Below, piece by piece: positions 1 through 8,932 of a DNA stretch of 64,000 bases. The notes beneath the pieces were generated by a model. It saw only the letters and a list, made by a program, of their open reading frames with translations, did no database searches and had not been told where the DNA came from. Position numbers and translations under genes: made by a program. The first letter of the stretch is position 1; every line of letters begins with the position of its first letter. Source of the stretch: Chloroflexota bacterium (GTDB lineage Bacteria > Chloroflexota > UBA11872 > UBA12225 > JAJDUF01); assembly GCA_022826725.1 (NCBI GenBank), contig JAJDUF010000016.1, forward strand, positions 434,001 through 498,000, in the 5' to 3' direction.

Positions 1-1
1 C

Positions 2-706
2 CAGGTAGCAATCCTGCCTACCGGGAGTATAGAGCAGCACCTGGAGCATCTGGCGTTGGAGCAGGACATCGTATCGAGCACCTACGTCGCGGAGCAGGTA
101 GCGGAGCGGCTCTATCCCAACGTGATCGTCGCGGTGCCCATAGCCATCGGTATTGCCGAGCATCACATGGGGTTCGCCGGCACCCTCTCCGCCCGCCCCG
201 GTAGCTGGCTGGCCGTGCTTTTCGACGCGGTAGAAAGCCTCGTCCGGCACGGCGTTCGCAAGGTGCTCATCATCAACGGTCACGGCGGCAACGTGGCCGT
301 GATCCGCAGCGCCCTCCCCCAATGGCAGCTCTACTTCCGCAACGCACACGTGGAGCAGCCGGAGTTCGGCGACGAGGTAGCCGGCTTCTCGCACGGCGAC
401 TACAACCGGCGCGTGCAGGAGGCAGCGCAAGCGCCCGTTGACCTGCGCTCGTGCAGCTATTGGGACCTCATCCCGCGCGACTTCGCCAATGAGGTGCTGG
501 AGACGGGGAGTATGCCCGGCCACGCGCAGGAGTTCGAGACCTCCGTGACGATGCATGCGTTTCCGGAGAACCTGCGGCCGGAAGCGATGGTCTACAACAC
601 CAGCCCCAACAGTGCCAAAGCGACCGGCGAGAAGGGCCGCGTGCTTATCGAACGGGGCATCGAAGGGGGCATTGCGCTGGTCCAGGAGATGCTCGCGGGA
701 CCCTAA
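2..706 (+). CDS. Creatininase family protein (5' truncated by window edge)
   Basis: Frame is open to the window start and reads QVAILPTGSIEQHLEHL..., with AVPIAIGIAEHHMGFAGTLS and INGHGGN motifs typical of creatininase/creatinine amidohydrolase. Confidence 0.88.
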   Translation, partial: QVAILPTGSIEQHLEHLALEQDIVSSTYVAEQVAERLYPNVIVAVPIAIGIAEHHMGFAGTLSARPGSWLAVLFDAVESLVRHGVRKVLIINGHGGNVAVIRSALPQWQLYFRNAHVEQPEFGDEVAGFSHGDYNRRVQEAAQAPVDLRSCSYWDLIPRDFANEVLETGSMPGHAQEFETSVTMHAFPENLRPEAMVYNTSPNSAKATGEKGRVLIERGIEGGIALVQEMLAGP

Positions 707-760
707 ACCCAGTCACGCGGTTAAGACTGCGAGAGCCGTAGAAGGGGGATAGGGTCAGTC

Positions 761-1432
761 ATGCCGGACTGGAAGAAGATTCTTCAGGAAATCGCGGTCT
801 CGGCCGCACAGGCTGCCGACGAACCGAGTGCCCGCAACGGTCGTTCCACATCCAAACGGGGGAGCAAACCAACCAGGACCTACAAGGCCAACACCTGCCT
901 GTTCTGGGACTGCAAGAAGCGGATTCGTGAAAACCACGTCTTCTGTTACGAGCACTTTCAGGGACTCCAAGCCGGAAAGATTGACGAGTGCCCGGGCTGC
1001 GGCTTCGCCAAGGACGCGCAGTATGAAACGTGCCTCGACTGCCGGAAAAACGGTCGGCGGTCCTCAGCCAAAGGTAGTAAGGGTGGAGGCCGCTCCAAAA
1101 GCTGGTACAAGCCCGAGTATTCCCCGCAGTGGGAGGCGCGAGACGCCAAGACCGACACCTTCTACGTATATCTGCTGAAGCTGGATGATGGGAACTTCTA
1201 CGCCGGCCAGACCAGAGAGCTACGCGAGCGCCTTTCGGAGCACCGCGACGGGCACACCAAGTCCACCGCCGGCCGAAACCCGAAGCTCGTGTGGTTTGGC
1301 GTGTTGCCAAGTCGTGAGGCAGCGACTTCGACAGAGGTCGAGCTCAAGAAGCTGGTTGACTCGAACCCGCGGGAAATCCGCCGCATGGTCATCGGCTTCA
1401 AGGACTTGGTGCAAGAACTGGACTACAGCTAG
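761..1432 (+). CDS. GIY-YIG nuclease domain protein with N-terminal Cys-rich (zinc-binding-like) region
   Basis: C-terminal FYVYLLKLDDGNFYAGQTRELRERLSEHRDG matches a GIY-YIG-like core; upstream CLFWDCKK..CYEHF..CPGC..CLDC Cys pairs. Confidence 0.72.
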   Translation: MPDWKKILQEIAVSAAQAADEPSARNGRSTSKRGSKPTRTYKANTCLFWDCKKRIRENHVFCYEHFQGLQAGKIDECPGCGFAKDAQYETCLDCRKNGRRSSAKGSKGGGRSKSWYKPEYSPQWEARDAKTDTFYVYLLKLDDGNFYAGQTRELRERLSEHRDGHTKSTAGRNPKLVWFGVLPSREAATSTEVELKKLVDSNPREIRRMVIGFKDLVQELDYS

Positions 1433-1557
1433 TATCCCGCCGTTGCTCGCTCTGCACCCCTTCCTGCTACCCTCATAGGCCTACCGCACAGCAGATACAT
1501 GGCCTGGGTGCGAGGCCGTTACGCCGCACCGCACCGCAAGGGAGGCAGGAAAACACC

Positions 1558-3009
1558 ATGAATCCACGCCGCACGCAACTGTTCCTGGACGATGAGATCA
1601 TCGAGCAGACCGTCCGCCTCCAGCGAATCATCCACCAGCCCCAGAAACACCCCGCCAACCCCATCTACACCGTCGGCGCACCCTGGGAGGGCCAAGGAAT
1701 CGTCTATCTCGCCGGCGTCTATGTAGACCCACAGGACGACCTCTGGAAAGCCTGGTACGTCACGCTCTATCCACCCGCCTACCCGGAGATCATCTACGCC
1801 ATCTGCCTGATTACGTCGCCGGACGGCATCCACTGGACCCGGCCTGAGTTGGATGTGTACCGCGGACACAACGGCGAAAAGACCAACATCGTCCTCGATC
1901 TGGGCAAGGTCGGCAGTGTCTCGGGCTCGACCATTCTCTACGAGCCGGAGCGCGCGCCGACACCATGGACGCTCATTTTCAGCGCGTCCGTGTACGGAAC
2001 CACGCACTACAAGGGCTACATCCTGCGCTCGGCCGACGGCGTGCATTGGGAGTGGGAGCACCCCATTCCCCACGGCGTAGATCACGGCATGGGCGACCGC
2101 TGCACCGCGCTCAAGGGCACCGACCCGGAGTATCCCTACCTGCTGTTCAGCCGGGGGCTGGACGACATGCATCGGTGGGGACTGGTGCGGTCGGTGCATC
2201 GAGTGGCGATCAACGCGGACCGCGCCGCGAGCAGCCCTCAGCGCATCCTCACCCCCGATCTCGAAGACGACCCGGCCGGGCAGGTGTACCACGCCCACGC
2301 CTTCCGGTACGGGGACACCTACGTCGGCCTCTTCCAGTGGTACTGGGAGACGGACGATCCTTACGCCGAAATGGAGTTGATGACGAGCCGCGACACCATC
2401 ACCTGGCAGCGGCTGCGTCCCCGGCAGACGTTCCTGCCGCGCTCACCGGGCGGCGACGCGGCCGGCGCTTTCGATCGTCGGACGACGGACACCGCGCTCT
2501 CGCCGCCGATCCGCACGTCCCAGCCCCACCGCGGCCCCTACCTGATGAGGGGCGGGGGCATGGACACGCTTTGGTTCTACTATTGGGGTGGGGCCTCTAT
2601 GCACGGCAAGCGCCACCTGACCTTCGGCCGGGCGCTGGGTCTCGCGCAGCTGCGGGCCGACGGGTTCTGCTCCCTCCGCGCGTTCCGCTTCCCCGGCACG
2701 CTGGTCACGAAACCGTTCGTATGGCCGGGCGGCGCCTTGCTGATAAATGCCTTGATCGTAGGCGGCGGAGGCAACGGCGGCGTGTGGGTCGAGGTGCTCG
2801 ACGAAGACTTGACGCCCATCCCGGGATTGACCCGCGCCGAATTCGACATCTTCCGCTATCGGGACAGCACCGGGCACCCGTGTACCTGGCAGCAGGACAG
2901 CCGGGCCATCGCCAAGGTGACCGGGCAACGCATCCGCCTGAAGTTCTACCTGGAGAACGCCGAACTCTACAGCTTCCGCGCCGCAGAGGAATACCCGGAG
3001 CCAAGCTGA
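1558..3009 (+). CDS. Glycosyl hydrolase-like (five-bladed propeller, GH32/43-like) protein
   Basis: Long ORF with SPDGIHW, RSADGVHWEW, SRDTITWQRL propeller-type motifs. Confidence 0.65.
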   Translation: MNPRRTQLFLDDEIIEQTVRLQRIIHQPQKHPANPIYTVGAPWEGQGIVYLAGVYVDPQDDLWKAWYVTLYPPAYPEIIYAICLITSPDGIHWTRPELDVYRGHNGEKTNIVLDLGKVGSVSGSTILYEPERAPTPWTLIFSASVYGTTHYKGYILRSADGVHWEWEHPIPHGVDHGMGDRCTALKGTDPEYPYLLFSRGLDDMHRWGLVRSVHRVAINADRAASSPQRILTPDLEDDPAGQVYHAHAFRYGDTYVGLFQWYWETDDPYAEMELMTSRDTITWQRLRPRQTFLPRSPGGDAAGAFDRRTTDTALSPPIRTSQPHRGPYLMRGGGMDTLWFYYWGGASMHGKRHLTFGRALGLAQLRADGFCSLRAFRFPGTLVTKPFVWPGGALLINALIVGGGGNGGVWVEVLDEDLTPIPGLTRAEFDIFRYRDSTGHPCTWQQDSRAIAKVTGQRIRLKFYLENAELYSFRAAEEYPEPS

Positions 3010-3049
3010 GCCTGCGTCACACCAATTGCGCCTCAGTCGCCACCAGGAG

Positions 3050-3559
3050 CTAGTCCCCCCACCTTGTTGGTGGCGGCAGGTGGGCCGGATTGACTCTGCA
3101 ATAGACTTGTTCGGTTGGCTCTACCTTGTGGTAACGAATGCTCACCTCCCACCACCGCGTGTTCTGGGCGAGAAGGTAATCGCAGCTATGCGTGATGACC
3201 AGCTGGCGGTTCGATGCCCAACTTACCTGCAGTTCCGCGGGCGTACCTTTACCGACATAGCCGAACACCGTCTGTGGTCGCAAGAAGCTCCAGTTCCCCA
3301 CATCCCGCAGCATTACCCCGGTGCCAAAGCTGGTCGTCGCCCCGCAGTTACTTTGGAAGACCTGGGCAACATAGCGGCCGTCCGGGGAGACTGCTGCTTG
3401 GGTTTGATCATCAGCACAGCCCAAGCCGGGCAAGGCCCCCCTCACTCTTTCACTGACCGACGGGAACAAGGCCAGACCGGCACCGATAGCGACCACCATC
3501 AACAGCCGCAGCAACCAGCGCCGCACCGGCGGAAGGTATCGAGCGAAAGATCGGGCCAT
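3050..3559 (-). CDS. Hypothetical membrane-anchored protein (paralogue of 3726..4202)
   Basis: N-terminal TM segment; shared motif SPDGRYVAQVF..CG and WWEVSIRYHKVEP...C. Confidence 0.6.
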   Translation of the reverse strand: MARSFARYLPPVRRWLLRLLMVVAIGAGLALFPSVSERVRGALPGLGCADDQTQAAVSPDGRYVAQVFQSNCGATTSFGTGVMLRDVGNWSFLRPQTVFGYVGKGTPAELQVSWASNRQLVITHSCDYLLAQNTRWWEVSIRYHKVEPTEQVYCRVNPAHLPPPTRWGD

Positions 3560-3725
3560 GTTCCAATCCTACCCAGCGCAAGCTAAACACCGAAGATCGG
3601 CGGCCCAAATCGGCCGCGTGGCTCGTCATCCGCCCTGTCTCACCTAGGAGTCTACACAGCGGTAGCTGATCGGGATGTCGTGCCACCAATAGCACTCACT
3701 AATAGCATGTCTCTGTTGACCAATG

Positions 3726-4202
3726 TCAAGGATCGCGCCAGGCACCACAGGCGTTACAGAGGTGTGCTTTTTGGGGGTCTACGCAACGATAGCTGATCGA
3801 GACATTGCGCCACCGATCGTGCAGCCTATCAACGCTCACGGCTCCACAACCGTGCTCAATGAGCAAGTGCTGCTCACCTTCCCAGAATACTGACAGCCCG
3901 TAGGATGAGCCGAGCTGAATGACGGTCTGTCCCTCGTGTCCCTCGCTCTCTGGATCATCCACTGCAGAGCGGAGGCGTATGGCGACGTCCACTGAGCCGG
4001 CTGCGCCACCACACCCGATCACTACTACCTGCGCGATGTATTGGCCTCTGGGAGACGCTATTTCTTTGCGAATATGCTCGGAGCAACGAAAGAAGTCGTC
4101 CACGCCTCTCACGATGTCGTTGGCCAGGCCTCTCACAATGATGAGCAGCACCGCTAGGAGCACAAGACCAGACAGGAGGCACGGGACGCGCGTTCCTTTC
4201 AT
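3726..4202 (-). CDS. Hypothetical membrane-anchored protein (paralogue of 3050..3559)
   Basis: N-terminal TM segment; SPRGQYIAQVV..CG and RWRNVSISYRCVDP...C align with neighbouring ORF. Confidence 0.6.
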   Translation of the reverse strand: MKGTRVPCLLSGLVLLAVLLIIVRGLANDIVRGVDDFFRCSEHIRKEIASPRGQYIAQVVVIGCGGAAGSVDVAIRLRSAVDDPESEGHEGQTVIQLGSSYGLSVFWEGEQHLLIEHGCGAVSVDRLHDRWRNVSISYRCVDPQKAHLCNACGAWRDP

Positions 4203-4452
4203 GGCAGTTGGACCAGCCCACTCCTCCGCAGCACCAGTAAGAGCCGAGTCGACGCTCCTATAGCGGCGATGCCATCTCGCTCCCCTGAAGACCAGCAGGG
4301 TCGGTTACTGAAGTTAACGAGTCCAGCGGTGCTTGGTCTACACCACCGGCGAGACACGAAACACCGGCGGGCACTGGCGCATTAAATATCAGACGCCCTG
4401 CCTCGGAGCTGTCGAGAGAGGGCGCTCATTTAGAGGAGGGGTGGGCGAGGGT

Positions 4453-4525
4453 GCATCCGGAAGGAATCGAACCTTCAACCTTGGGCTTAAGAGGCCCCTG
4501 CTCTGCCTAATTGAGCTACGGATGC
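4453..4525 (-). tRNA. tRNA-Lys(CTT)
   Basis: Reverse complement GCATCCGTAGCTCAATTAGGCAGAGCAGGGGCCTCTTAAGCCCAAGGTTGAAGGTTCGATTCCTTCCGGATGC folds as a cloverleaf; anticodon loop CTCTTAA gives anticodon CTT. Confidence 0.93.
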
Positions 4526-4575
4526 TCGGTGCGCTGCTTACGTGATTGTACCAGAATCGGTCAGGAAATGCGTAG

Positions 4576-5388
4576 TCAGTCCTGGCCCGGAAAGCGATAG
4601 CGCAGAAAAAGCTCGCCCCCGGCGCGGTACACCGACAGTAGCTCCAACTGGACGAGCGCGTGGGGGGAGAAGCCGTGGCCCTCGACAACGGTCGTCCCAC
4701 CGGCGCCGCCCTGGATTTTGGGCGCCATAGTGAGGAACAGCTCGTCCACCAGGCCCGCCTCGATGAGCCAGGCGTTGGTGCGCGGGCCGCCCAGGCAGAC
4801 CAGCCGCTGCACGCCCCAATCGTGCCGGAGAGTGGCGAGCACCTCGTGCGCGTCCAGCGCAACGCCGTCGGCCGCCCCGACTCGGATCACCTGGACCCGC
4901 TCGTCAAGCGCCGCAGCTTGGCTGCGACTGACAGCCCCCGACACGATAGCAGCTAGGTTAGCCCGGTCCGTGCGGAAGAAAGGAGCATCCAGGGGCATCT
5001 CGCCGCGCCGGCTCACGACGGTCCACAGCGGCCGGGGGCGCAAGCCCCGCTCTTGGCGCTCCCGCTCGGTCGCGGCCGTGACCTTGGGATAGCGCAGCCC
5101 GTCCGCCCGGACCGTGCCGGCGCCACCGAGAATCGCATCGGCTTGCAGGTTGATCCGCTCCATCAGCGCGTGGTCAATGTCGCTGCCGATCAATGTTGTT
5201 GTCCCGGCGCTCCCGACCACCACCTTGCCATCGAGGGTCGTCACCATGTTCATCGCCACGTAGGGGCGGTCGGCGCTCCACGCGGTGGGCCAGTGCAGAT
5301 CGGCATAGACCGCACTGAAGGGGACGGAGCCAGGCGCACCGGCAGTCACCCGGTCGAACAGGCGATAGACCTGCGGAGACATATCCAT
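4576..5388 (-). CDS. RibD C-terminal domain / dihydrofolate reductase family protein
   Basis: RPYVAMNMVTTLDGKVVVGSAGTTTLIGSDIDHALMERINLQADAILGGAGTVRADGLRYP; likely start is MDMSPQVYRLF. Confidence 0.85.
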   Translation of the reverse strand: MDMSPQVYRLFDRVTAGAPGSVPFSAVYADLHWPTAWSADRPYVAMNMVTTLDGKVVVGSAGTTTLIGSDIDHALMERINLQADAILGGAGTVRADGLRYPKVTAATERERQERGLRPRPLWTVVSRRGEMPLDAPFFRTDRANLAAIVSGAVSRSQAAALDERVQVIRVGAADGVALDAHEVLATLRHDWGVQRLVCLGGPRTNAWLIEAGLVDELFLTMAPKIQGGAGGTTVVEGHGFSPHALVQLELLSVYRAGGELFLRYRFPGQD

Positions 5389-5579
5389 TGTCGTAGGCAA
5401 TCGGCGACCACTAACGACCATTGTAGCCGACACCGACCATGGGGCCGGGGTGGCAATCCGACAGTACCACCATCCCTGCTTCACTGGCGCGTTCGCCGGG
5501 AAACGTACAACCTGGCACAATAATCGCGGCAGCGGCATGCCGTATCGCGTTGCCAGGAAGGGCAGGACCACAAGCAATT

Positions 5580-6224
5580 ATGTGGCTGGTGCGGTTTGTT
5601 GTAACAACGTCCCTCGCCTACGTTTTTGGCGCCATTCCCACTGGGCTACTCGTCGGTCGTCTCTACGGCGGGATTGACGTGCGGAACTACGGCAGTCGCA
5701 GCACCGGCGCCACGAATGTGCTCCGCACGCTCGGACCGGGCGCCTCAGCGTGCGTCGCGGCAGCCGACTTGCTGAAGGGTTTCGTGGCGGTGCTGCTCAT
5801 CCGCCAACTCTTTCCTCAGCAGCGCTGGACCCACGGGCTGGCGGCATTCGCTGCTGCCGTTGGCCACAATTGGCCCCTGTTCGCCGGATTTCGCGGCGGT
5901 AAGGGCGTGCTCACGTCGCTTGGTGCCCTCTTACCCCTGCATCCACCGACGACAGGTGTCGTTTTCGGCACGGGTGTGATCGTACTCTGGCGTACCCGGT
6001 ATGCCTCCCTCGCGTCACTCAGCGGCGCGGCGGTGGCCGTGGTGACGCTGGTCGGTGCTGCCCTCCACCGGAATGTTCCGGCCGCATACCTTGTGTCCGG
6101 CATCGGGAGTGCCGTGCTGCTTGTGCTGCGGCACCACGAGAACATCTCGCGCCTGCTCGCCGGCACCGAGCGTCGGCTCGGCGAGCGGGTGGACAGCCCA
6201 CCCGACGCACCGGCAGCGCAGTAA
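5580..6224 (+). CDS. plsY: Glycerol-3-phosphate acyltransferase PlsY
   Basis: AYVFGAIPTGLLVGRLYGGIDVRNYGSRSTGATNVLRTLG and GFRGGKGVLTSLG motifs. Confidence 0.92.
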   Translation: MWLVRFVVTTSLAYVFGAIPTGLLVGRLYGGIDVRNYGSRSTGATNVLRTLGPGASACVAAADLLKGFVAVLLIRQLFPQQRWTHGLAAFAAAVGHNWPLFAGFRGGKGVLTSLGALLPLHPPTTGVVFGTGVIVLWRTRYASLASLSGAAVAVVTLVGAALHRNVPAAYLVSGIGSAVLLVLRHHENISRLLAGTERRLGERVDSPPDAPAAQ

Positions 6225-6285
6225 GCGAGTGCGGGAGTTATCGTTCGCGTTGACGCACTTCTGGTGTCGTACTGGAGCATTCGCC

Positions 6286-6561
6286 ATGACTGTGCAGGAG
6301 AAACTGCACCACCTTATCGAGGAGTTGCCTGAGGCCGAGCTGCACGCGGCCTTGCGGTTCCTGGAGTATCTGCGTCAGACCAGCACCGGTGCTGACCCTG
6401 TCCTGCAGGCGCTTCTAGCAGCACCGCCTGACGACGAGCCGTTGAGCGAGGGGGAGATCGCAGAATCGGATGCCGCCTGGGAGGCCTATGTGACCGGCCG
6501 TGACCGCGGCCAGCGATTAGACGAGGTGCGCCAAGCGCTGCTTGGAGAGGAACGTGCCTGA
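6286..6561 (+). CDS. Antitoxin-like small protein (DUF2281-like)
   Basis: MTVQEKLHHLIEELPEAELHAALRFLEYLR; overlaps a downstream RelE/ParE-like ORF. Confidence 0.7.
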   Translation: MTVQEKLHHLIEELPEAELHAALRFLEYLRQTSTGADPVLQALLAAPPDDEPLSEGEIAESDAAWEAYVTGRDRGQRLDEVRQALLGEERA

Positions 6562-6814
6562 ATGGCGCATCACTCTGCTGCGTCCGGCTCGACGCTACCT
6601 CGAACGTCTCACGCGAGACGAGCAGAAACGTATTCTTGATGTACTTGCCCGACTAGAGCACGATCCATTCGCAGCGGGGATCAAGTCACTTTCCGGTCGC
6701 GGAGAATGGAGTCTGCGCGTCGGGAACCGGCGTGTAATACTGCGCCTTGATCGCACGCAACGCCAACTGGTCGTGATACGCATCGGCCCGCGGGGGGACG
6801 TCTACAAACGCTAA
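6554..6814 (+). CDS. RelE/ParE family toxin
   Basis: WRITLLRPARRYLERLTRDEQKRILDVLARLEHDPF...LSGRGEWSLRVGNRRVILRLD typical RelE; GTG start proposed (VPEWRITLL). Confidence 0.85.
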   Translation: MPEWRITLLRPARRYLERLTRDEQKRILDVLARLEHDPFAAGIKSLSGRGEWSLRVGNRRVILRLDRTQRQLVVIRIGPRGDVYKR

Positions 6815-6841
6815 GGTTCCTCGGTCACGGGAACAGCACCG

Positions 6842-7801
6842 TCAGCCGGCGGCTGCGCTGACGGGCGCCGTGCTATAGATCGGCGTACACCATGCCGCCG
6901 AGCGCGCATGACCACCACGCACGAGGTCATGGAATATGTGCTCGATCCGGGTCGTGATGGGGCCAATCCCGCCATCACCGATCCGGTAACCGTCTACCGA
7001 GCCAACGGGAGTTATTTCCGCGCCCGTCCCGCAGTAGAACACCTCGTCCGCGATATACAGCTCGGTGCGGTCCACCTCGCGCTCCGCCACCGGGATGTCC
7101 AGCTCTTCCTCGCAGAGCTGCAGGAGCGTGCGGCGGGTGATGCTCTCCAGGATGCCGCTCGTCGTGCTCGGCGTAATCGCCACGCCGTCGCGGACGATAA
7201 ACAGGCACGACGCCGGCCCCTCGGTGACCTTCCCGTCGGCATTGAGCAGGATCGGTTGATCGTAGCCGTGCCGGTTGGCCTCGATCAGCGCAATGCGACT
7301 GTTCTGGTAGTTGGAGATGCACTTGATCCGCGGCGAGAGCGAGTTATCCGAAACACGGGTCCACGAGCTTACCCCGGCCTTGATGACGGTCCCGGTACCC
7401 AAGACGGTATCGAACGGCTTGGTCCAAATCAGCACACTGGTACTACTGTCTTCCAGCGTGCCGAACCAATCGGCATCGGCATGGTAGGCCAGCGGACGGA
7501 CGTAGACATCGCCGCGATGGTTGTTGGCCTGCAACACGTCCACGGCCGCCCCCGCCAAATCCTGCGGGCTGAACGAGACGGACATACGCTGCATCTTCAT
7601 GGAGTCGTCGAGCCGCTCGAAGTGCTCCAAGAACTGCCAGCCGTAGAGCTGCTCGTGGTCGGCGTTCCAGTACGCCTTGATCCCCTCGAACACACCGCCC
7701 ATCGTGGACCAGCCCAGGAGACTGACATGCACCGTCGCCTGCCCCCAAGGCATTAGCTCACCGTCAAGCCAGAGATACGCCGGACGACCGGGATCGCTCA
7801 T
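6842..7801 (-). CDS. ilvE: Branched-chain amino acid aminotransferase (class IV)
   Basis: YLWLDGELMPWGQATVHVSLLGWSTMGGVFEGIKAYW...CISNYQNSRIALIEANRHGYDQPILLNADGKVTEGPASCLF. Confidence 0.9.
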   Translation of the reverse strand: MSDPGRPAYLWLDGELMPWGQATVHVSLLGWSTMGGVFEGIKAYWNADHEQLYGWQFLEHFERLDDSMKMQRMSVSFSPQDLAGAAVDVLQANNHRGDVYVRPLAYHADADWFGTLEDSSTSVLIWTKPFDTVLGTGTVIKAGVSSWTRVSDNSLSPRIKCISNYQNSRIALIEANRHGYDQPILLNADGKVTEGPASCLFIVRDGVAITPSTTSGILESITRRTLLQLCEEELDIPVAEREVDRTELYIADEVFYCGTGAEITPVGSVDGYRIGDGGIGPITTRIEHIFHDLVRGGHARSAAWCTPIYSTAPVSAAAG

Positions 7802-7994
7802 CGTGTACCGCTCCTCTGCTATCTATCGCGCTGTGTCTACCAGACTGTAGCGAGGTCAGCGCAGTCGGTCAAGGAGTGAGCGCATGTATGGCCGCCACGC
7901 GCGGTGTCCGGCGCTGCCGCCGCCGGACGCGGTACACTACCGCCAGCGTGGCGCCGGTGCAGCGCCCCGAACCTCCGCACGTAAGAGACGTTCG

Positions 7995-8852
7995 ATGCCC
8001 AACGCGATCTACTACGGCGACAACCTGCCGATTCTTGCAGCAATGCCGAGCGAGTCGGTAGACCTGATCTACATTGATCCGCCCTTCAACACCGGCACCA
8101 CGCAGGCCCGCACCCGGCTCAAGACCGTCCGCAGCGAGACCGGCGACCGCACCGGCTTTCAGGGGCGGCGGTACGAGACGATCAAGCTGGGCACCACGTC
8201 CTTTACCGACCGGTTCGACGACTACCTCGCCTTCCTCCGGCCGCGCCTGATCGAGGCCTACCGCGTGCTCACGCCGACCGGCTCGCTCTACTTCCACATT
8301 GACTACCGCGAAGTCCACTACTGCAAGGTGCTACTCGACGGCATTTTCGGGCGCGAGTGCTTCCTGAACGAGATTATCTGGGCCTACGACTACGGTGCCC
8401 GCACGCGCAAGAAATGGCCGGCCAAGCACGACAACATCCTCCTCTACGTCAAGGACCACGGCTGCTACACCTTCAACGTAGACGACATTGACCGCATCCC
8501 TTACATGGCGCCGGGGCTGGTGGGGCCGGAGAAGGCAGCGCGGGGCAAGCTGCCGACCGATACATGGTGGCACACGATTGTCAGCCCGAACGGCAAGGAG
8601 AAGACCGGCTACCCGACACAGAAGCCGCTCGGCATCTTGGAACGGATTATCCGCGCCTCCTCGCACCCCGGCGACGTGGTGCTGGATTTCTTCGCCGGCA
8701 GTGGCACGACCGGCGCCGCCGCCGCCCAGCTCGGCCGCTCATTCATCCTGATTGACAACAACGCCGAGGCCATGCGCGTCATGCGCGCGCGACTAGCCGC
8801 CTTGCCCATCACGTTCGTGGAGCGACACAGCCCACGCAGCAAGGCGAGTTAG
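7995..8852 (+). CDS. Site-specific DNA-methyltransferase (beta class, N6-adenine or N4-cytosine)
   Basis: DLIYIDPPFNTG (motif IV) precedes VLDFFAGSGTTGAAAAQLGRSFILIDNN (motif I); no adjacent restriction endonuclease seen. Confidence 0.88.
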   Translation: MPNAIYYGDNLPILAAMPSESVDLIYIDPPFNTGTTQARTRLKTVRSETGDRTGFQGRRYETIKLGTTSFTDRFDDYLAFLRPRLIEAYRVLTPTGSLYFHIDYREVHYCKVLLDGIFGRECFLNEIIWAYDYGARTRKKWPAKHDNILLYVKDHGCYTFNVDDIDRIPYMAPGLVGPEKAARGKLPTDTWWHTIVSPNGKEKTGYPTQKPLGILERIIRASSHPGDVVLDFFAGSGTTGAAAAQLGRSFILIDNNAEAMRVMRARLAALPITFVERHSPRSKAS

Positions 8853-8884
8853 CACCGGCGCCGGAAGGACGGGCGTGCTCTCTT

Positions 8885-8912
8885 CTATCCCGGGGAGAGG
8901 GTTGGGGTGAAA
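8885..8912. repeat. REP-like sequence between DNA methyltransferase and nfo
   Basis: ctatcccggggagagggttggggtgaaa; resembles the other gggagggttgggg elements in the window. Confidence 0.45.
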
Positions 8913-8932
8913 ACAGCCGGGGGTAAGGGCGG

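Noticed and set aside
1965-3053. 362-aa plus-strand ORF
   Set aside because: Alternate frame inside the GH-like gene 1558..3009; Arg/Pro/Ala-rich translation typical of spurious GC frames
6908-7756. 282-aa plus-strand ORF
   Set aside because: Antisense to ilvE
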